Positions 23,331-30,329 of a stretch of 64,000 bases of DNA are shown piece after piece. This stretch comes from a virus, in IMG/VR virus record IMGVR_UViG_3300047457_000500, positions 59,488 to 123,487 of that record, one strand, 5' to 3'. The translations under genes and the position numbers were made by a program. Position 1 is the stretch's first letter. Each line of letters starts with the position of its first letter. The notes below the pieces were generated by a model. The model was given only the letters and a program-made list of their open reading frames with translations, did no database searches and was not told where the DNA came from.

Positions 23331-23581
23331 TGTTACCTGATTATCTAAAGAATGCAATCAATGCAGGTGCTACAGGACTAGATGTCATGCACGGGCACCT
23401 GAAGACGCTTATGCTTGACGCAGAACGGGAACTAGAAGAGGCGCAGCGGGTAGAAGACGAGACCGAAGAGGCCATTGATTCCATGGAGCGCAAGTACTGG
23501 GAGGGACAATTAGACGCCCTATCATATGTTTATAGCCTTACATATGAACTGTCATTTGCAGTAGCGGATAGGGAGGAATAG
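23330..23581 (+). CDS. Small helical early protein
   Basis: 83 residues, mostly a long acidic helix (LMLDAERELEEAQRVEDETE) then WEGQLDALSYVYSLTYELSF. TAATG coupling to the Api92-like gene. Of a form I associate with actinobacteriophages; unknown role. Confidence 0.6.
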   Translation: MLPDYLKNAINAGATGLDVMHGHLKTLMLDAERELEEAQRVEDETEEAIDSMERKYWEGQLDALSYVYSLTYELSFAVADREE

Positions 23582-23587
23582 ATCCAC

Positions 23588-23677
23588 GTGTATGAGCAAT
23601 TGACATTAGACCTGGACCCTGATATCATTAATACAAACCCAACTACAGAAAGGACCCCCCATGGGAGCACGTTGTAA
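23588..23677 (+). CDS. 29-residue acidic peptide (GTG start)
   Basis: VYEQLTLDLDPDIINTNPTT and a short tail. GGGAGGAA lies 9 nt upstream of the GTG; it overlaps the next gene by 17 bases. Small 'YEQLTLDL' proteins occur in other phages, as I recall, which is why it is kept. Confidence 0.4.
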   Translation: MYEQLTLDLDPDIINTNPTTERTPHGSTL

Positions 23678-24020
23678 CTTTATCTTTAAACAATCAGAGG
23701 ACCAGGCCGTAGCGCTGTACAGCCACTGGGACGAAGACCATATGTATGAACTCCTGGCAGCAGCCCTGCAGCATGCAATGCCACGTATTCAAATGGGTGA
23801 TACCCCGTATGCGACTCGTATGGCTATCAGTTACATTATCAAGGATAGTATCTTAGATGAGACTGGATATGGAATTTATGCCTGTGACCCCTCAGACCAG
23901 GGATTCATGGACCATCCAATCACAATAGATTTCACAGACGGTACCGTGGGCAGCGGTGAAGACTGGCACTCAATTCCTGATTTTATTTCTTATCATTCTG
24001 CTCAGTTAATTACAAAATAA
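23661..24020 (+). CDS. Conserved actinophage-type hypothetical protein
   Basis: 119 residues. MGARCNFIFKQSEDQAVALY and SHWDEDHMYELLAAAL are a distinctive opening I recall from many actinobacteriophage genomes; the later GTPYATRMAISYIIKD-type helix and DFTDGTV are also present in form. Function unknown. AGAAAGGACC precedes the ATG. A reliable lineage marker. Confidence 0.7.
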   Translation: MGARCNFIFKQSEDQAVALYSHWDEDHMYELLAAALQHAMPRIQMGDTPYATRMAISYIIKDSILDETGYGIYACDPSDQGFMDHPITIDFTDGTVGSGEDWHSIPDFISYHSAQLITK

Positions 24021-24027
24021 TAACTTT

Positions 24028-24087
24028 GGGGCGTAAGGTTTGGTTTATTCCTTTCGTCGTTGTGCCTTGCGCCCCTCCCACTTTTTT
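24028..24087 (+). terminator. Terminator overlapping the next promoter
   Basis: GGGGCGTAAGG and CCTTGCGCCCC pair over 11 positions with one G-U, and a six-T run follows after 6 nt. The TTGCGC -35 of the next promoter lies inside the right arm, so terminator and promoter are fused. Confidence 0.6.
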
Positions 24088-24095
24088 GATAGAAT
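24067..24095 (+). promoter_or_regulatory. sigma70-type promoter
   Basis: TTGCGC, 17 bp, TAGAAT, followed by AGGAG and the ATG. Confidence 0.55.
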
Positions 24096-24105
24096 AGGAG
24101 TAACT

Positions 24106-24324
24106 ATGACTACACGCAGACACAGACTAACTGACGAGGAACGAGTTGCCATGCGCCTTGCCACTTTAGTATCTGACTTGCGACTTGACATCGAGCAGGT
24201 TGGGCAGTATTTAGCGCAGGTAGCACCAACAGTATCGTATAATAGACTTATCACAATCGCAGAAAGCGCACAACATCACAAAGAGGAGAAATACAATGAG
24301 CAATACCAATACAGACTTTTCTAG
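24106..24324 (+). CDS. Small basic early protein
   Basis: 72 residues from the ATG after AGGAGTAACT. MTTRRHRLTDEERVAMRLAT is basic and helical, the rest helical (RLDIEQVGQYLAQVAPTV). It could be a small DNA-binding protein. Overlaps the next gene by 29 bases. Confidence 0.55.
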   Translation: MTTRRHRLTDEERVAMRLATLVSDLRLDIEQVGQYLAQVAPTVSYNRLITIAESAQHHKEEKYNEQYQYRLF

Positions 24325-24568
24325 TCGTTGTAATATTCTGGCAGACCTGTGGTTGAACTATAAAGATGATGCTGAGTTTTCTGACTTCATACAATATAAT
24401 GACATGGGTTTGCCCCTAGCATTTTTTGTTAGTCAAGAAGTTGTTCCTAGTAATGATATGGTAATGAACTATGTCAATGAAACTTGGGAGTTATTCTTAG
24501 AGGCTCTAAAGATAGAAGACACAGGGTTTGACACACTTGACGAATTGCTAATGGGATTTGACAAGTAG
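24296..24568 (+). CDS. Conserved small actinophage-type protein
   Basis: 90 residues. NILADLWLNYKDDAEFSDFI then YNDMGLPLAFFVSQ and a helical acidic end: a pattern I recall as common in actinobacteriophage early regions. GAGGAGAAATACA precedes the ATG. Function unknown. Confidence 0.65.
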   Translation: MSNTNTDFSSRCNILADLWLNYKDDAEFSDFIQYNDMGLPLAFFVSQEVVPSNDMVMNYVNETWELFLEALKIEDTGFDTLDELLMGFDK

Positions 24569-24602
24569 CCACGAAAGTGGTCGGCATATTATTTTAGTTA
24601 TA

Positions 24603-25145
24603 CAAACCATTACGATACCAAACCATTTTTCCCCAAAATAGGATTACGATCCAAACCATATTTTTCCCAAACCATGATAAATGGTGTTATGATTATATGT
24701 ATGCCAAGACATTTTTATAGAGTTAATTATCCAAACCAAGCAAATGATGATGATAGAGGTTTGCATAATGCCTTTGTAGCCTTTACTCATCTTATAGGTC
24801 TTAGTAAGTACTTCTCTTTTATCCCGCCCGTTTTTGACAGGGACGAGTGGCGGGCCGAACACGGGGCGGGATCTAAAAAAGATTACGATCATACCATATA
24901 TCCCCCTAATAAGCAATAACAAACCATATTTCCTGGTTTTAAAACATTTTCAAACATAATAAAAAGTATTACGAACTTATTGGAATTTTCCCAGACTTTT
25001 GGCAATTTTTCTGCATAAATCTATTACGAAGATACTTGACAAACCATGGTTTTGCAGATATAATGCCCAAACCTTGATATATGGTTTGACAGATATGGGG
25101 CATATATGGTATAAGGGTTTGATGGATATAGGGTTTGATGGTTTG
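24603..25145. repeat. CAAACCAT / ATGGTTTG repeat cluster
   Basis: CAAACCAT occurs at 24603, 24619, 24652, 24668, 24920 and 25040; its inverse ATGGTTTG at 25081 and 25138; near-copies at 25068 and 25116-25136. TTACGA occurs at 24610, 24644, 24966, 25024 and 25149. One small gene lies between the two halves. Operators or replication iterons are both possible. Confidence 0.65.
24701..24919 (+). CDS. Small hypothetical protein
   Basis: 72 residues from the ATG 7 nt after TATGAT; the longer reading starts inside the promoter. MPRHFYRVNYPNQANDDDRG, then a hydrophobic helix and PPVFDRDEWRAEHG. ACCAT-GATAA-ATGGT forms an inverted repeat in the promoter spacer, so expression is probably repressed by whatever binds the CAAACCAT boxes. 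Confidence 0.5.
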   Translation: MPRHFYRVNYPNQANDDDRGLHNAFVAFTHLIGLSKYFSFIPPVFDRDEWRAEHGAGSKKDYDHTIYPPNKQ

Positions 25146-25274
25146 GCATTACGATCCCCGCATTAAAAAGCGCTTCATTACCCATATCTCTCCACTATCC
25201 TCCACTTTACTCCACATATAAAATAACAGTAAGATTTATTTTTCAAAATAAGCGATGCTATAATTAAGTTTGCC
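24920..25274. other. Non-coding, AT-rich repeat region
   Basis: 355 bases with no supported gene. It contains the right half of the CAAACCAT cluster, several near-repeats of GGGTTTGATGG and GATATATGG, three TTACGA boxes and a TATAAT 10 nt before the next ATG. It also has CTCCAC triplet repeats near 25190-25215. Confidence 0.6.
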
Positions 25275-25766
25275 ATGATAAAAGACGTATTTACGCAGCC
25301 ACAAATAGATTTTATAAACCAACTCGTGTTGGATAACTATGACAAATTGGATAGCAGGTATTCAGAACGAGGTAGGGAAGATATCGTTTTAACTCCCAAT
25401 GGGACAGCAGCATTTGAGAACCTAAACCCTATTGCCAAAGAAATATGTGACCGTGTGCTTTCATATTTTGATGAGGGTAAATACATCAATGCCATAACCT
25501 ATGGTGAATACACAAACAAACACACCAACCCTAATCTTCCACCACACAAGGATCCTATCCATACCAAGAATGGCCTAACCTTTGACTACCTATTGGATTC
25601 AAATGTTGATTGGCCAATATGTCTGGAAGGTGACTGTGTGAGCCTAGAAAAGAATGATGCTATCATTTTTAGTCCATGTGAGCAGTATCACCACAGACCA
25701 GAAATGATATTTAATGATGGCGATTATGTTAAAGTTTTATTTTTTATGATTAGGACAAACCAATGA
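25275..25766 (+). CDS. 2OG-Fe(II) oxygenase-like protein, HWRP subfamily (short)
   Basis: 163 residues. PPHKDPIH provides H-x-D and FSPCEQYHHRPEMIF the distal His-His-Arg block, then YVKVLFFMI as the last strand. Shorter than its paralogues at 12208 and 13113 by about 40 residues, with the N-terminal helix retained. TATAAT is 10 nt before the ATG. Substrate unknown. Confidence 0.6.
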   Translation: MIKDVFTQPQIDFINQLVLDNYDKLDSRYSERGREDIVLTPNGTAAFENLNPIAKEICDRVLSYFDEGKYINAITYGEYTNKHTNPNLPPHKDPIHTKNGLTFDYLLDSNVDWPICLEGDCVSLEKNDAIIFSPCEQYHHRPEMIFNDGDYVKVLFFMIRTNQ

Positions 25767-25918
25767 TATCTCACGACTCAAAAGTTGATATTATTGTAGA
25801 AATAATACACGAACATCTAAAGGGTAAGCATAAGGACTCTCTATCTAAAAGATTGGCGGTAGAGATAATTGAAGCCCTAGATGACGAACCTACACCATCA
25901 TGGTATGAACACGGTTAA
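25763..25918 (+). CDS. Small helical protein
   Basis: 51 residues (MISHDSKVDIIVEIIHEHLK), helical, ending PTPSWYEHG. ATGA overlap with the oxygenase gene. Unknown function. Confidence 0.55.
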   Translation: MISHDSKVDIIVEIIHEHLKGKHKDSLSKRLAVEIIEALDDEPTPSWYEHG

Positions 25919-25933
25919 TGCTATAATGGAAAG

Positions 25934-26056
25934 ATGTCTGATACATTGAAATGTTATTATTGTGATAACAAACCAGAATATACTCAACCAGATAAGACTA
26001 CTGGTGTTATCGTCGATGTTTGTAAAAGACATTTTATCTACATGTATATGGGGTGA
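25934..26056 (+). CDS. Zinc-binding microprotein
   Basis: 40 residues: C-x-x-C (KCYYCDNKP) and C-x-x-H (VCKRHFI) make a classic small zinc site. TATAAT lies exactly 6 nt before the ATG and is preceded by TGC. Leaderless transcript likely. Confidence 0.55.
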   Translation: MSDTLKCYYCDNKPEYTQPDKTTGVIVDVCKRHFIYMYMG

Positions 26057-26058
26057 TT

Positions 26059-26157
26059 ATGGACAAAGATAAGGCAGATGCCAACTTCAAGGCTTTTTGG
26101 ATTCTATTGGGATCTATCATTGTTATTCTTACTATAGTAGGGATTGCTATTGGGTAA
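26059..26157 (+). CDS. Single-pass membrane microprotein
   Basis: 32 residues: charged start MDKDKADANFK, then one hydrophobic helix (FWILLGSIIVILTIVGIAIG). Begins 2 nt after the zinc microprotein. Unknown function. Confidence 0.5.
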   Translation: MDKDKADANFKAFWILLGSIIVILTIVGIAIG

Positions 26158-26326
26158 TAGGGCTAATAGGGATTACGAAGAACTTACAGATCCCGTCGAA
26201 CTTTTGGTAAAAACCAAAGCACCTACTAAATGGTTATTGATAGATAGGGAAACAGGACAAGTCTATCAAGGCAGTCCATATGGTCATTGGGATAGGTTAG
26301 ATCCTGTTATAAAGGATAAAATATGA
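26144..26326 (+). CDS. Small hypothetical protein
   Basis: About 58-60 residues from a TTG (26144 or 26150) overlapping the previous gene. KWLLIDRETGQVYQGSPYG then HWDRLDPVIKD is a motif I recall from other phage small proteins. ATGA overlap with the next gene. Function unknown. Confidence 0.55.
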   Translation: MLLGNRANRDYEELTDPVELLVKTKAPTKWLLIDRETGQVYQGSPYGHWDRLDPVIKDKI

Positions 26327-26859
26327 GAGTTCATTTACTTACCCTGCCTGGAATGAAAGAAACTGTTGGAGAATATATCCAGATTAAGTTTGAAATCCCT
26401 CACGTTTCATTTAAGTATTCATTTGGACCAGATATGCCAGAAGATGATGTAGATCACATTATTGGCCTGTGCAGAAAACCACAAGAGGCCATTGCTGATC
26501 TTATTCATCAAGGATATGAAACACCTGCAGCATTAGAAAAATATAGAAGATATTCGGATTATATATGTGACAATGCTAAAACCATAATAAACTATGAATC
26601 TCTTAAAGATATAGATGGTTTGACTAAGGCATTGTTTAATCATTTTGCCCTTGAGGATGATAACTGGAAAACCAAAACTGGCAAAGAGTCTTTGTTTGAT
26701 GAGATAATGTCTAGGCAAATTCCATTTAATGTATGGGTTGAGCCATATCAGGATGCATTCAAGGGATTAATGTATCCAGAGATAGTCTTAAAGGGCATGA
26801 TAGATGAAAGACTATTAGAGCATTATGATAAGGTGGATACTAGAACTATTAAACCCTAG
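26323..26859 (+). CDS. Hypothetical protein
   Basis: 178 residues, mixed alpha/beta (MRVHLLTLPGMKETVGEYIQ; KYSFGPDMPEDDVDHIIGL), helical C-terminal half. No family recognised. ATGA coupled to the preceding gene, so part of the 25275-26859 operon. Confidence 0.55.
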   Translation: MRVHLLTLPGMKETVGEYIQIKFEIPHVSFKYSFGPDMPEDDVDHIIGLCRKPQEAIADLIHQGYETPAALEKYRRYSDYICDNAKTIINYESLKDIDGLTKALFNHFALEDDNWKTKTGKESLFDEIMSRQIPFNVWVEPYQDAFKGLMYPEIVLKGMIDERLLEHYDKVDTRTIKP

Positions 26860-26892
26860 TGCTAGTGTCTAGCATAAAATGGTTTGATATTT

Positions 26893-27780
26893 CTATTTAC
26901 CGCCGAACTTTAAGCGCTTGTTTATTAGGTCTATAACTGTTTCAGAAACTTCTTTATTCCACCCACCGCCAGGGTGTTGATTATCGCCAGCCAAAAACCA
27001 ATACTTTACATCGCTGTTACCGTAATCCTTTTTTGTGTAATCTGGATAAGATGTGGGTATTTTAAAATAAGAACTATATTGTTCAGCAAAGTTATCAAAT
27101 ACAGACTCTGAGTCAATATGCCAAGTACTCCACAAAAATATAGAGCCATTTGCCTTGAATATATTTTCTAATAAATCTATCATTGTCAAATAAACTATTG
27201 CATTTTCTTGCGGTATATAGTTTTCTTTATACTTTGATAACTCCTCATACATCCAGTCAACCGTATTGTCTTTATAGAAGTTTAATTGGGCTGGTATAAA
27301 CTGATCTATGTATGTGCTGTAAATCATCTTTCGATGGATGTCTGGCAATATCATTACTAGCACATCTGGTATTCCGTATTTATTAATAAAGGCGCATATA
27401 TTTTTTATTATTAAATGAATTGATGCACCCATCATAGAAAGATTATAGCCTTTAGTGTCTTTTATATTTTTAAAGTATTCTGTTGTAAAATCAGACCATC
27501 TAAATTCTTGTGGGATATCCTGTCCAAAACTAAAAGAGCATCCACTGTACAATATGTTTAAATTGTCTTTATTTAAAGGCTCAAAGTTGTCTGTTCTAAA
27601 TCCGTCTTTATTTATCTTATATGTTATATCATCAGCATTTGTGCTCTTAGTATAAAAATAATCATTATCCCAGTACCCTTCTCTGGTTAGCATAGATCCA
27701 TTAACACCTTTGATATGAAATTGTGAATGATCAAAAACAGTTATGTTTTTATATATACTTTCATTAATGTTTAACGTCAT
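26893..27780 (-). CDS. SGNH-hydrolase-like protein (family copy 2 of 5)
   Basis: 295 residues. YSGCSFSFGQDIP is block I, VMILPDIHRKM the shared middle strand, and AGDNQHPGGGWN the D-x-x-H end. Closest to its tandem neighbour: both have a GYWDNDYFYT-like N-terminal segment. The two overlap by 4 bases (ATGA). Probable esterase or acyl-transfer role on a glycan, substrate unknown. Confidence 0.55.
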   Translation of the reverse strand: MTLNINESIYKNITVFDHSQFHIKGVNGSMLTREGYWDNDYFYTKSTNADDITYKINKDGFRTDNFEPLNKDNLNILYSGCSFSFGQDIPQEFRWSDFTTEYFKNIKDTKGYNLSMMGASIHLIIKNICAFINKYGIPDVLVMILPDIHRKMIYSTYIDQFIPAQLNFYKDNTVDWMYEELSKYKENYIPQENAIVYLTMIDLLENIFKANGSIFLWSTWHIDSESVFDNFAEQYSSYFKIPTSYPDYTKKDYGNSDVKYWFLAGDNQHPGGGWNKEVSETVIDLINKRLKFGGK

Positions 27781-28649
27781 AAAACCTCAAGCACTCGTTT
27801 TGCAAATCTTTCATGCCACCCACCACCTGGATGTCTACCATCCCCTGCTATTTTCCAATACGGAGATTCGTGCTCCTCATAGTCTTGCTTAACAGACCTT
27901 GGACCACTTATTAAGTTTTTAGAATCAAACCAGCAATCTAAATCGTTGGCAAACATAGAAAAACAATCCTCAGTTAAACCATCATATGTAGAAACTAAAA
28001 ACTTAGAGCCAGCATTTTTGCATAATAACTCTAATAATTTAAGCATTAATAAATTATTTAATAATAAATTTTCTGGCATCAGTTGATCAACAAAATTTTT
28101 AGCATCGGGCTTTTGTGTTCTAGGAGTTAAATCAAAAAATTCTGATGTCACTGGATCAAAAGTAACTGTTCTAGTTATATCTGGCATTAATGCAATTATT
28201 AAATCTGGCATTCCGTAAGTATTAATAAAAGCACATATGTTGCTAAGTGTTAAAAATATAGATCCACCCATAATAGACAAATTATATTCTTCAACATCTT
28301 TATTTTTAGATAATTCTTTTGTTATTAGTTTTGTCCATAACATCTCTTCTGGTAGATCTTGTCCAAATGTTACTGAGCATCCGCTATACAAAACCGTAAA
28401 CTTTTTCTTATCCACTGGCTTAAAATTATTGCATCTAAAACCCTGTTTGTTTAACTTATATAATAAGTCTATACTAAGTTTCATTGTATGCACATTATGC
28501 GTATAATAATAATCATCTTCCCAATATCCAGAATCCATTTTATTATTACTTTTATTAGAGTTAAAAACCATCTGCATTCTGGTATTTACTATAGTATTAG
28601 GGCTAAGAATATCCCTATTATTATTTAAAATATCAGTTTTATATGCCAT
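27777..28649 (-). CDS. SGNH-hydrolase-like protein (family copy 3 of 5)
   Basis: 290 residues. YSGCSVTFGQDLP, ALMPDITRTVTF and AGDGRHPGGGW match the family blocks; GYWEDDYYYTHNV is shared with the downstream paralogue. TACAAT lies 7 nt before the ATG. Tandem duplication of these two genes appears recent relative to the other three. Confidence 0.55.
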   Translation of the reverse strand: MAYKTDILNNNRDILSPNTIVNTRMQMVFNSNKSNNKMDSGYWEDDYYYTHNVHTMKLSIDLLYKLNKQGFRCNNFKPVDKKKFTVLYSGCSVTFGQDLPEEMLWTKLITKELSKNKDVEEYNLSIMGGSIFLTLSNICAFINTYGMPDLIIALMPDITRTVTFDPVTSEFFDLTPRTQKPDAKNFVDQLMPENLLLNNLLMLKLLELLCKNAGSKFLVSTYDGLTEDCFSMFANDLDCWFDSKNLISGPRSVKQDYEEHESPYWKIAGDGRHPGGGWHERFAKRVLEVL

Positions 28650-28698
28650 ATAATATATTGTACTTGACTTTTATTCCTATAGAGAATATAATGGTTAT

Positions 28699-28803
28699 AT
28701 GAATAGGTTTATTATATGCCCAGCCTGCAAAAAAGAGATAGAGGTTAGGTGGGGTATTTTTGCCCATGATACACTTAATAGACACATAAAGGAGCATAGA
28801 TGA
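28699..28803 (+). CDS. C2H2-type zinc microprotein
   Basis: 34 residues: ICPACKKEI supplies C-x-x-C and TLNRHIKEHR supplies H-x-x-x-H, with the aromatic between them, as in a C2H2 finger. TATAAT is exactly 6 nt before the ATG. ATGA overlap with the next gene. Confidence 0.55.
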   Translation: MNRFIICPACKKEIEVRWGIFAHDTLNRHIKEHR

Positions 28804-28964
28804 AACAGCATACATTTCCAGACCCAGACAAAGAGGGATATGAAATTGTTATACCTAATGAAGTTAAAAAAGATATCATCATTGAATATTTAAGAACAAC
28901 CTATTATTGGTCTATTGCATTGGCATGTTTCATTATTGGATTTTTAGTTAGGTCCGTATTATGA
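28800..28964 (+). CDS. Small membrane protein
   Basis: 54 residues: soluble N-terminus (MKQHTFPDPDKEGYEIVIPN) and a C-terminal membrane helix (WSIALACFIIGFLVRSVL), a tail-anchored layout. ATGA overlaps on both sides. Unknown function. Confidence 0.55.
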   Translation: MKQHTFPDPDKEGYEIVIPNEVKKDIIIEYLRTTYYWSIALACFIIGFLVRSVL

Positions 28965-29218
28965 TTAATTGGATTGTAGATAATTTATTTAAATGGGATA
29001 GCCTTCGCATTGCACTTTTTTCAGAAGTCGATTGGTATAACTCTATTTCTCGTACCTTGGAAGATCCAGATTCTATGAAAACTGTTTCTACAATTTGGTG
29101 TGAGCCTGATGGTTGGCGTGGATGGAACTTAAAAGATGAAGGTACATATTATTTTCATGATTTGCCAGAAAAAGGTATTGCAGACATTATGGACATAATT
29201 TATGGGAGTGATGAATGA
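28961..29218 (+). CDS. Small hypothetical protein
   Basis: 85 residues, Trp-rich (MINWIVDNLFKWDSLRIALF; CEPDGWRGWNLK). Alpha/beta. Coupled by ATGA overlaps. No family recognised. Confidence 0.55.
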   Translation: MINWIVDNLFKWDSLRIALFSEVDWYNSISRTLEDPDSMKTVSTIWCEPDGWRGWNLKDEGTYYFHDLPEKGIADIMDIIYGSDE

Positions 29219-29514
29219 CCTGGGCTTGCCCTTGTAATGGCTGTAAAAAGGCACAGAAGGTCATTATAGACCAGATCATTGAAGACTATAAGTCTTGTCC
29301 GAATATTGTTGAGTATGATGAAAAACTATACTGTTCTACATGGTATAGACATGATGATTGTGTAAGGCTAATGGAACTATTAAATAAGATTACGAATAAA
29401 GATTTATATTCCCTGCCAGAAACAAGGCCAGTAGTTAGAGATGCAATAGAGAAAATGATTAATGATCCAGATACCGCAGAAATATTACGAAGACTTGAAG
29501 ACAACGGTATTTGA
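29215..29514 (+). CDS. Small Cys-rich hypothetical protein
   Basis: 99 residues: N-terminal WACPCNGCKKAQ (C-x-C-x-x-C) and later C residues could bind metal; the C-terminal half is helical (EKMINDPDTAEILRRLEDN). Ends over the -35 box of the tRNA promoter. Confidence 0.55.
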   Translation: MTWACPCNGCKKAQKVIIDQIIEDYKSCPNIVEYDEKLYCSTWYRHDDCVRLMELLNKITNKDLYSLPETRPVVRDAIEKMINDPDTAEILRRLEDNGI

Positions 29515-29539
29515 CAAACAACATAGCACAAACTATAAT
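29511..29539 (+). promoter_or_regulatory. Consensus promoter of the tRNA cluster
   Basis: TTGACA, 17 bp, TATAAT: a full consensus match, the strongest promoter in the window. The transcript would start a few bases before the first tRNA. Confidence 0.8.
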
Positions 29540-29547
29540 TAAATAAT

Positions 29548-29621
29548 GGAGCAGTAGCCAAGTTGGTCAAGGCCCCGAACTCATAATTCGGCTATCGTAG
29601 GTTCGAGTCCTACCTGCTCTA
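29548..29621 (+). tRNA. tRNA-Met (anticodon CAT)
   Basis: Acceptor GGAGCAG/CTGCTCT, anticodon stem CCGAA/TTCGG with loop CTCATAA, T-arm GTAGG-TTCGAGT-CCTAC, discriminator A. Not an initiator by its acceptor pairing; a lysidine-type tRNA-Ile is the alternative. No encoded CCA. Confidence 0.85.
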
Positions 29622-29788
29622 CAAGGCTCATCAGGAATTCGACCTCTCGATGAGTACAACTGCCCTGAAACCAGCCTGGTGGTAGTCGTTGGATAACCTG
29701 TGTCGAACAGGCCCAAGCAGACAGCATCTAAGGAGCAGAGCCAGTAGTTATATTCGCCGTAAAAACGGGTAGCGTGACTGGCACCCAA
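29622..29788 (+). ncRNA. Probable structured RNA of unknown class
   Basis: 167 bases between two tRNAs, with several nested stems: CTCATC/GATGAG (29627-29654); CTGC/GCAG (29660-29720) enclosing ACCA/TGGT and the perfect CCTGT-GTCGA-ACAGG hairpin (29697-29711); GCCAGT/ACTGGC (29740-29782) enclosing CCGT-AAAA-ACGG. It has no T-arm and no ORF, and is more GC-rich than its surroundings, as the tRNAs are. Co-transcription with the tRNAs is likely. Confidence 0.55.
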
Positions 29789-29861
29789 GCCCTTGTAGCC
29801 CAGTGGTAGAGGCACACGACTTAAAATCGTGCAAGCGTTGGTTCGAATCCAACCAGGGGTA
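29789..29861 (+). tRNA. tRNA with anticodon TAA (Leu), short variable loop
   Basis: Acceptor GCCCTTG/CAGGGGT, anticodon stem CACGA/TCGTG with loop CTTAAAA, T-arm GTTGG-TTCGAAT-CCAAC, discriminator A as in leucine tRNAs. The variable region is only five bases (CAAGC), whereas bacterial leucine tRNAs normally carry a long variable arm. Confidence 0.8.
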
Positions 29862-29862
29862 C

Positions 29863-29936
29863 GCATCTGTAACTCAGTTGGTTAGAGTACCCGCCTTATA
29901 TGCGGAGAGCCGAAGGTTCAAGTCCTTCCAGATGTA
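29863..29936 (+). tRNA. tRNA-Ile (anticodon TAT)
   Basis: Acceptor GCATCTG/CAGATGT, anticodon loop CTTATAT on a CCGC/GCGG stem, T-arm GAAGG-TTCAAGT-CCTTC, discriminator A. Reads the ATA codon, frequent in these genes. Confidence 0.85.
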
Positions 29937-29940
29937 CCAG

Positions 29941-30012
29941 ACCTCTGTAACTCAGCGGAAGAGTAGCGGACTTCTAATCCGTTTGTCGCAGGTTCGATTC
30001 CTGCCAGGGGTG
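29941..30012 (+). tRNA. tRNA-Arg (anticodon TCT)
   Basis: Acceptor ACCTCTG/CAGGGGT, anticodon stem GCGGA/TCCGT with loop CTTCTAA, T-arm GCAGG-TTCGATT-CCTGC, discriminator G. Reads AGA, the main Arg codon of the accessory genes. Confidence 0.85.
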
Positions 30013-30028
30013 CTACAATTAAGTACTT

Positions 30029-30101
30029 TGGTCTGTAGTTCAGTTGGTAGAACACTCGACTGTTAATCGAGATGTCGCAGGATCGAGACCTGCCAGACCA
30101 G
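30029..30101 (+). tRNA. tRNA-Asn (anticodon GTT)
   Basis: Acceptor TGGTCTG/CAGACCA, anticodon stem CTCGA/TCGAG with loop CTGTTAA, T-stem GCAGG/CCTGC, discriminator G. The T-loop is ATCGAGA, with A at the position normally held by T54. Confidence 0.85.
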
Positions 30102-30105
30102 CCAA

Positions 30106-30179
30106 GGTCCGTTAGTTCAGTTGGTTAGAACGCTACCCTGTCACGGTAGAGGTCGTCGGTTCAAGTCCGATACGGATCG
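30106..30179 (+). tRNA. tRNA-Asp (anticodon GTC)
   Basis: Acceptor GGTCCGT/ACGGATC, anticodon stem CTACC/GGTAG with loop CTGTCAC, T-arm GTCGG-TTCAAGT-CCGAT, discriminator G. Confidence 0.85.
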
Positions 30180-30180
30180 C

Positions 30181-30251
30181 TGGAACATAGTGTAGTGGTA
30201 GCACAACGGATTCCAAACCCGTTAGTGTGGGTTCGATTCCTACTGTTCCTG
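30181..30251 (+). tRNA. tRNA-Trp (anticodon CCA)
   Basis: Loop TTCCAAA on an ACGG/CCGT stem; T-arm with TTCGATT; discriminator G. The first acceptor pair is T-T, a mismatch; the other six pair (GGAACA/TGTTCC). Confidence 0.8.
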
Positions 30252-30255
30252 CAAT

Positions 30256-30327
30256 GGCACTATCGTCTATCGGTTAGGACATCGCCCTTTCACGGCGGAA
30301 AGACGGGTTCGATTCCCGTTAGTGCTG
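30256..30327 (+). tRNA. tRNA-Glu (anticodon TTC)
   Basis: Acceptor GGCACTA/TAGTGCT, anticodon stem CGCC/GGCG with loop CTTTCAC, T-arm GACGG-GTTCGATT-like, discriminator G. Confidence 0.85.
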
Positions 30328-30329
30328 CG

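Noticed and set aside
29622-29788. A tmRNA or an extra tRNA
   Set aside because: No tRNA-like ends, no T-arm and far too short for tmRNA; kept as an unknown structured RNA.
29567-30280. ORFs of 60-100 codons across the tRNA cluster on both strands
   Set aside because: They run through well-formed tRNA genes and lack ribosome sites.
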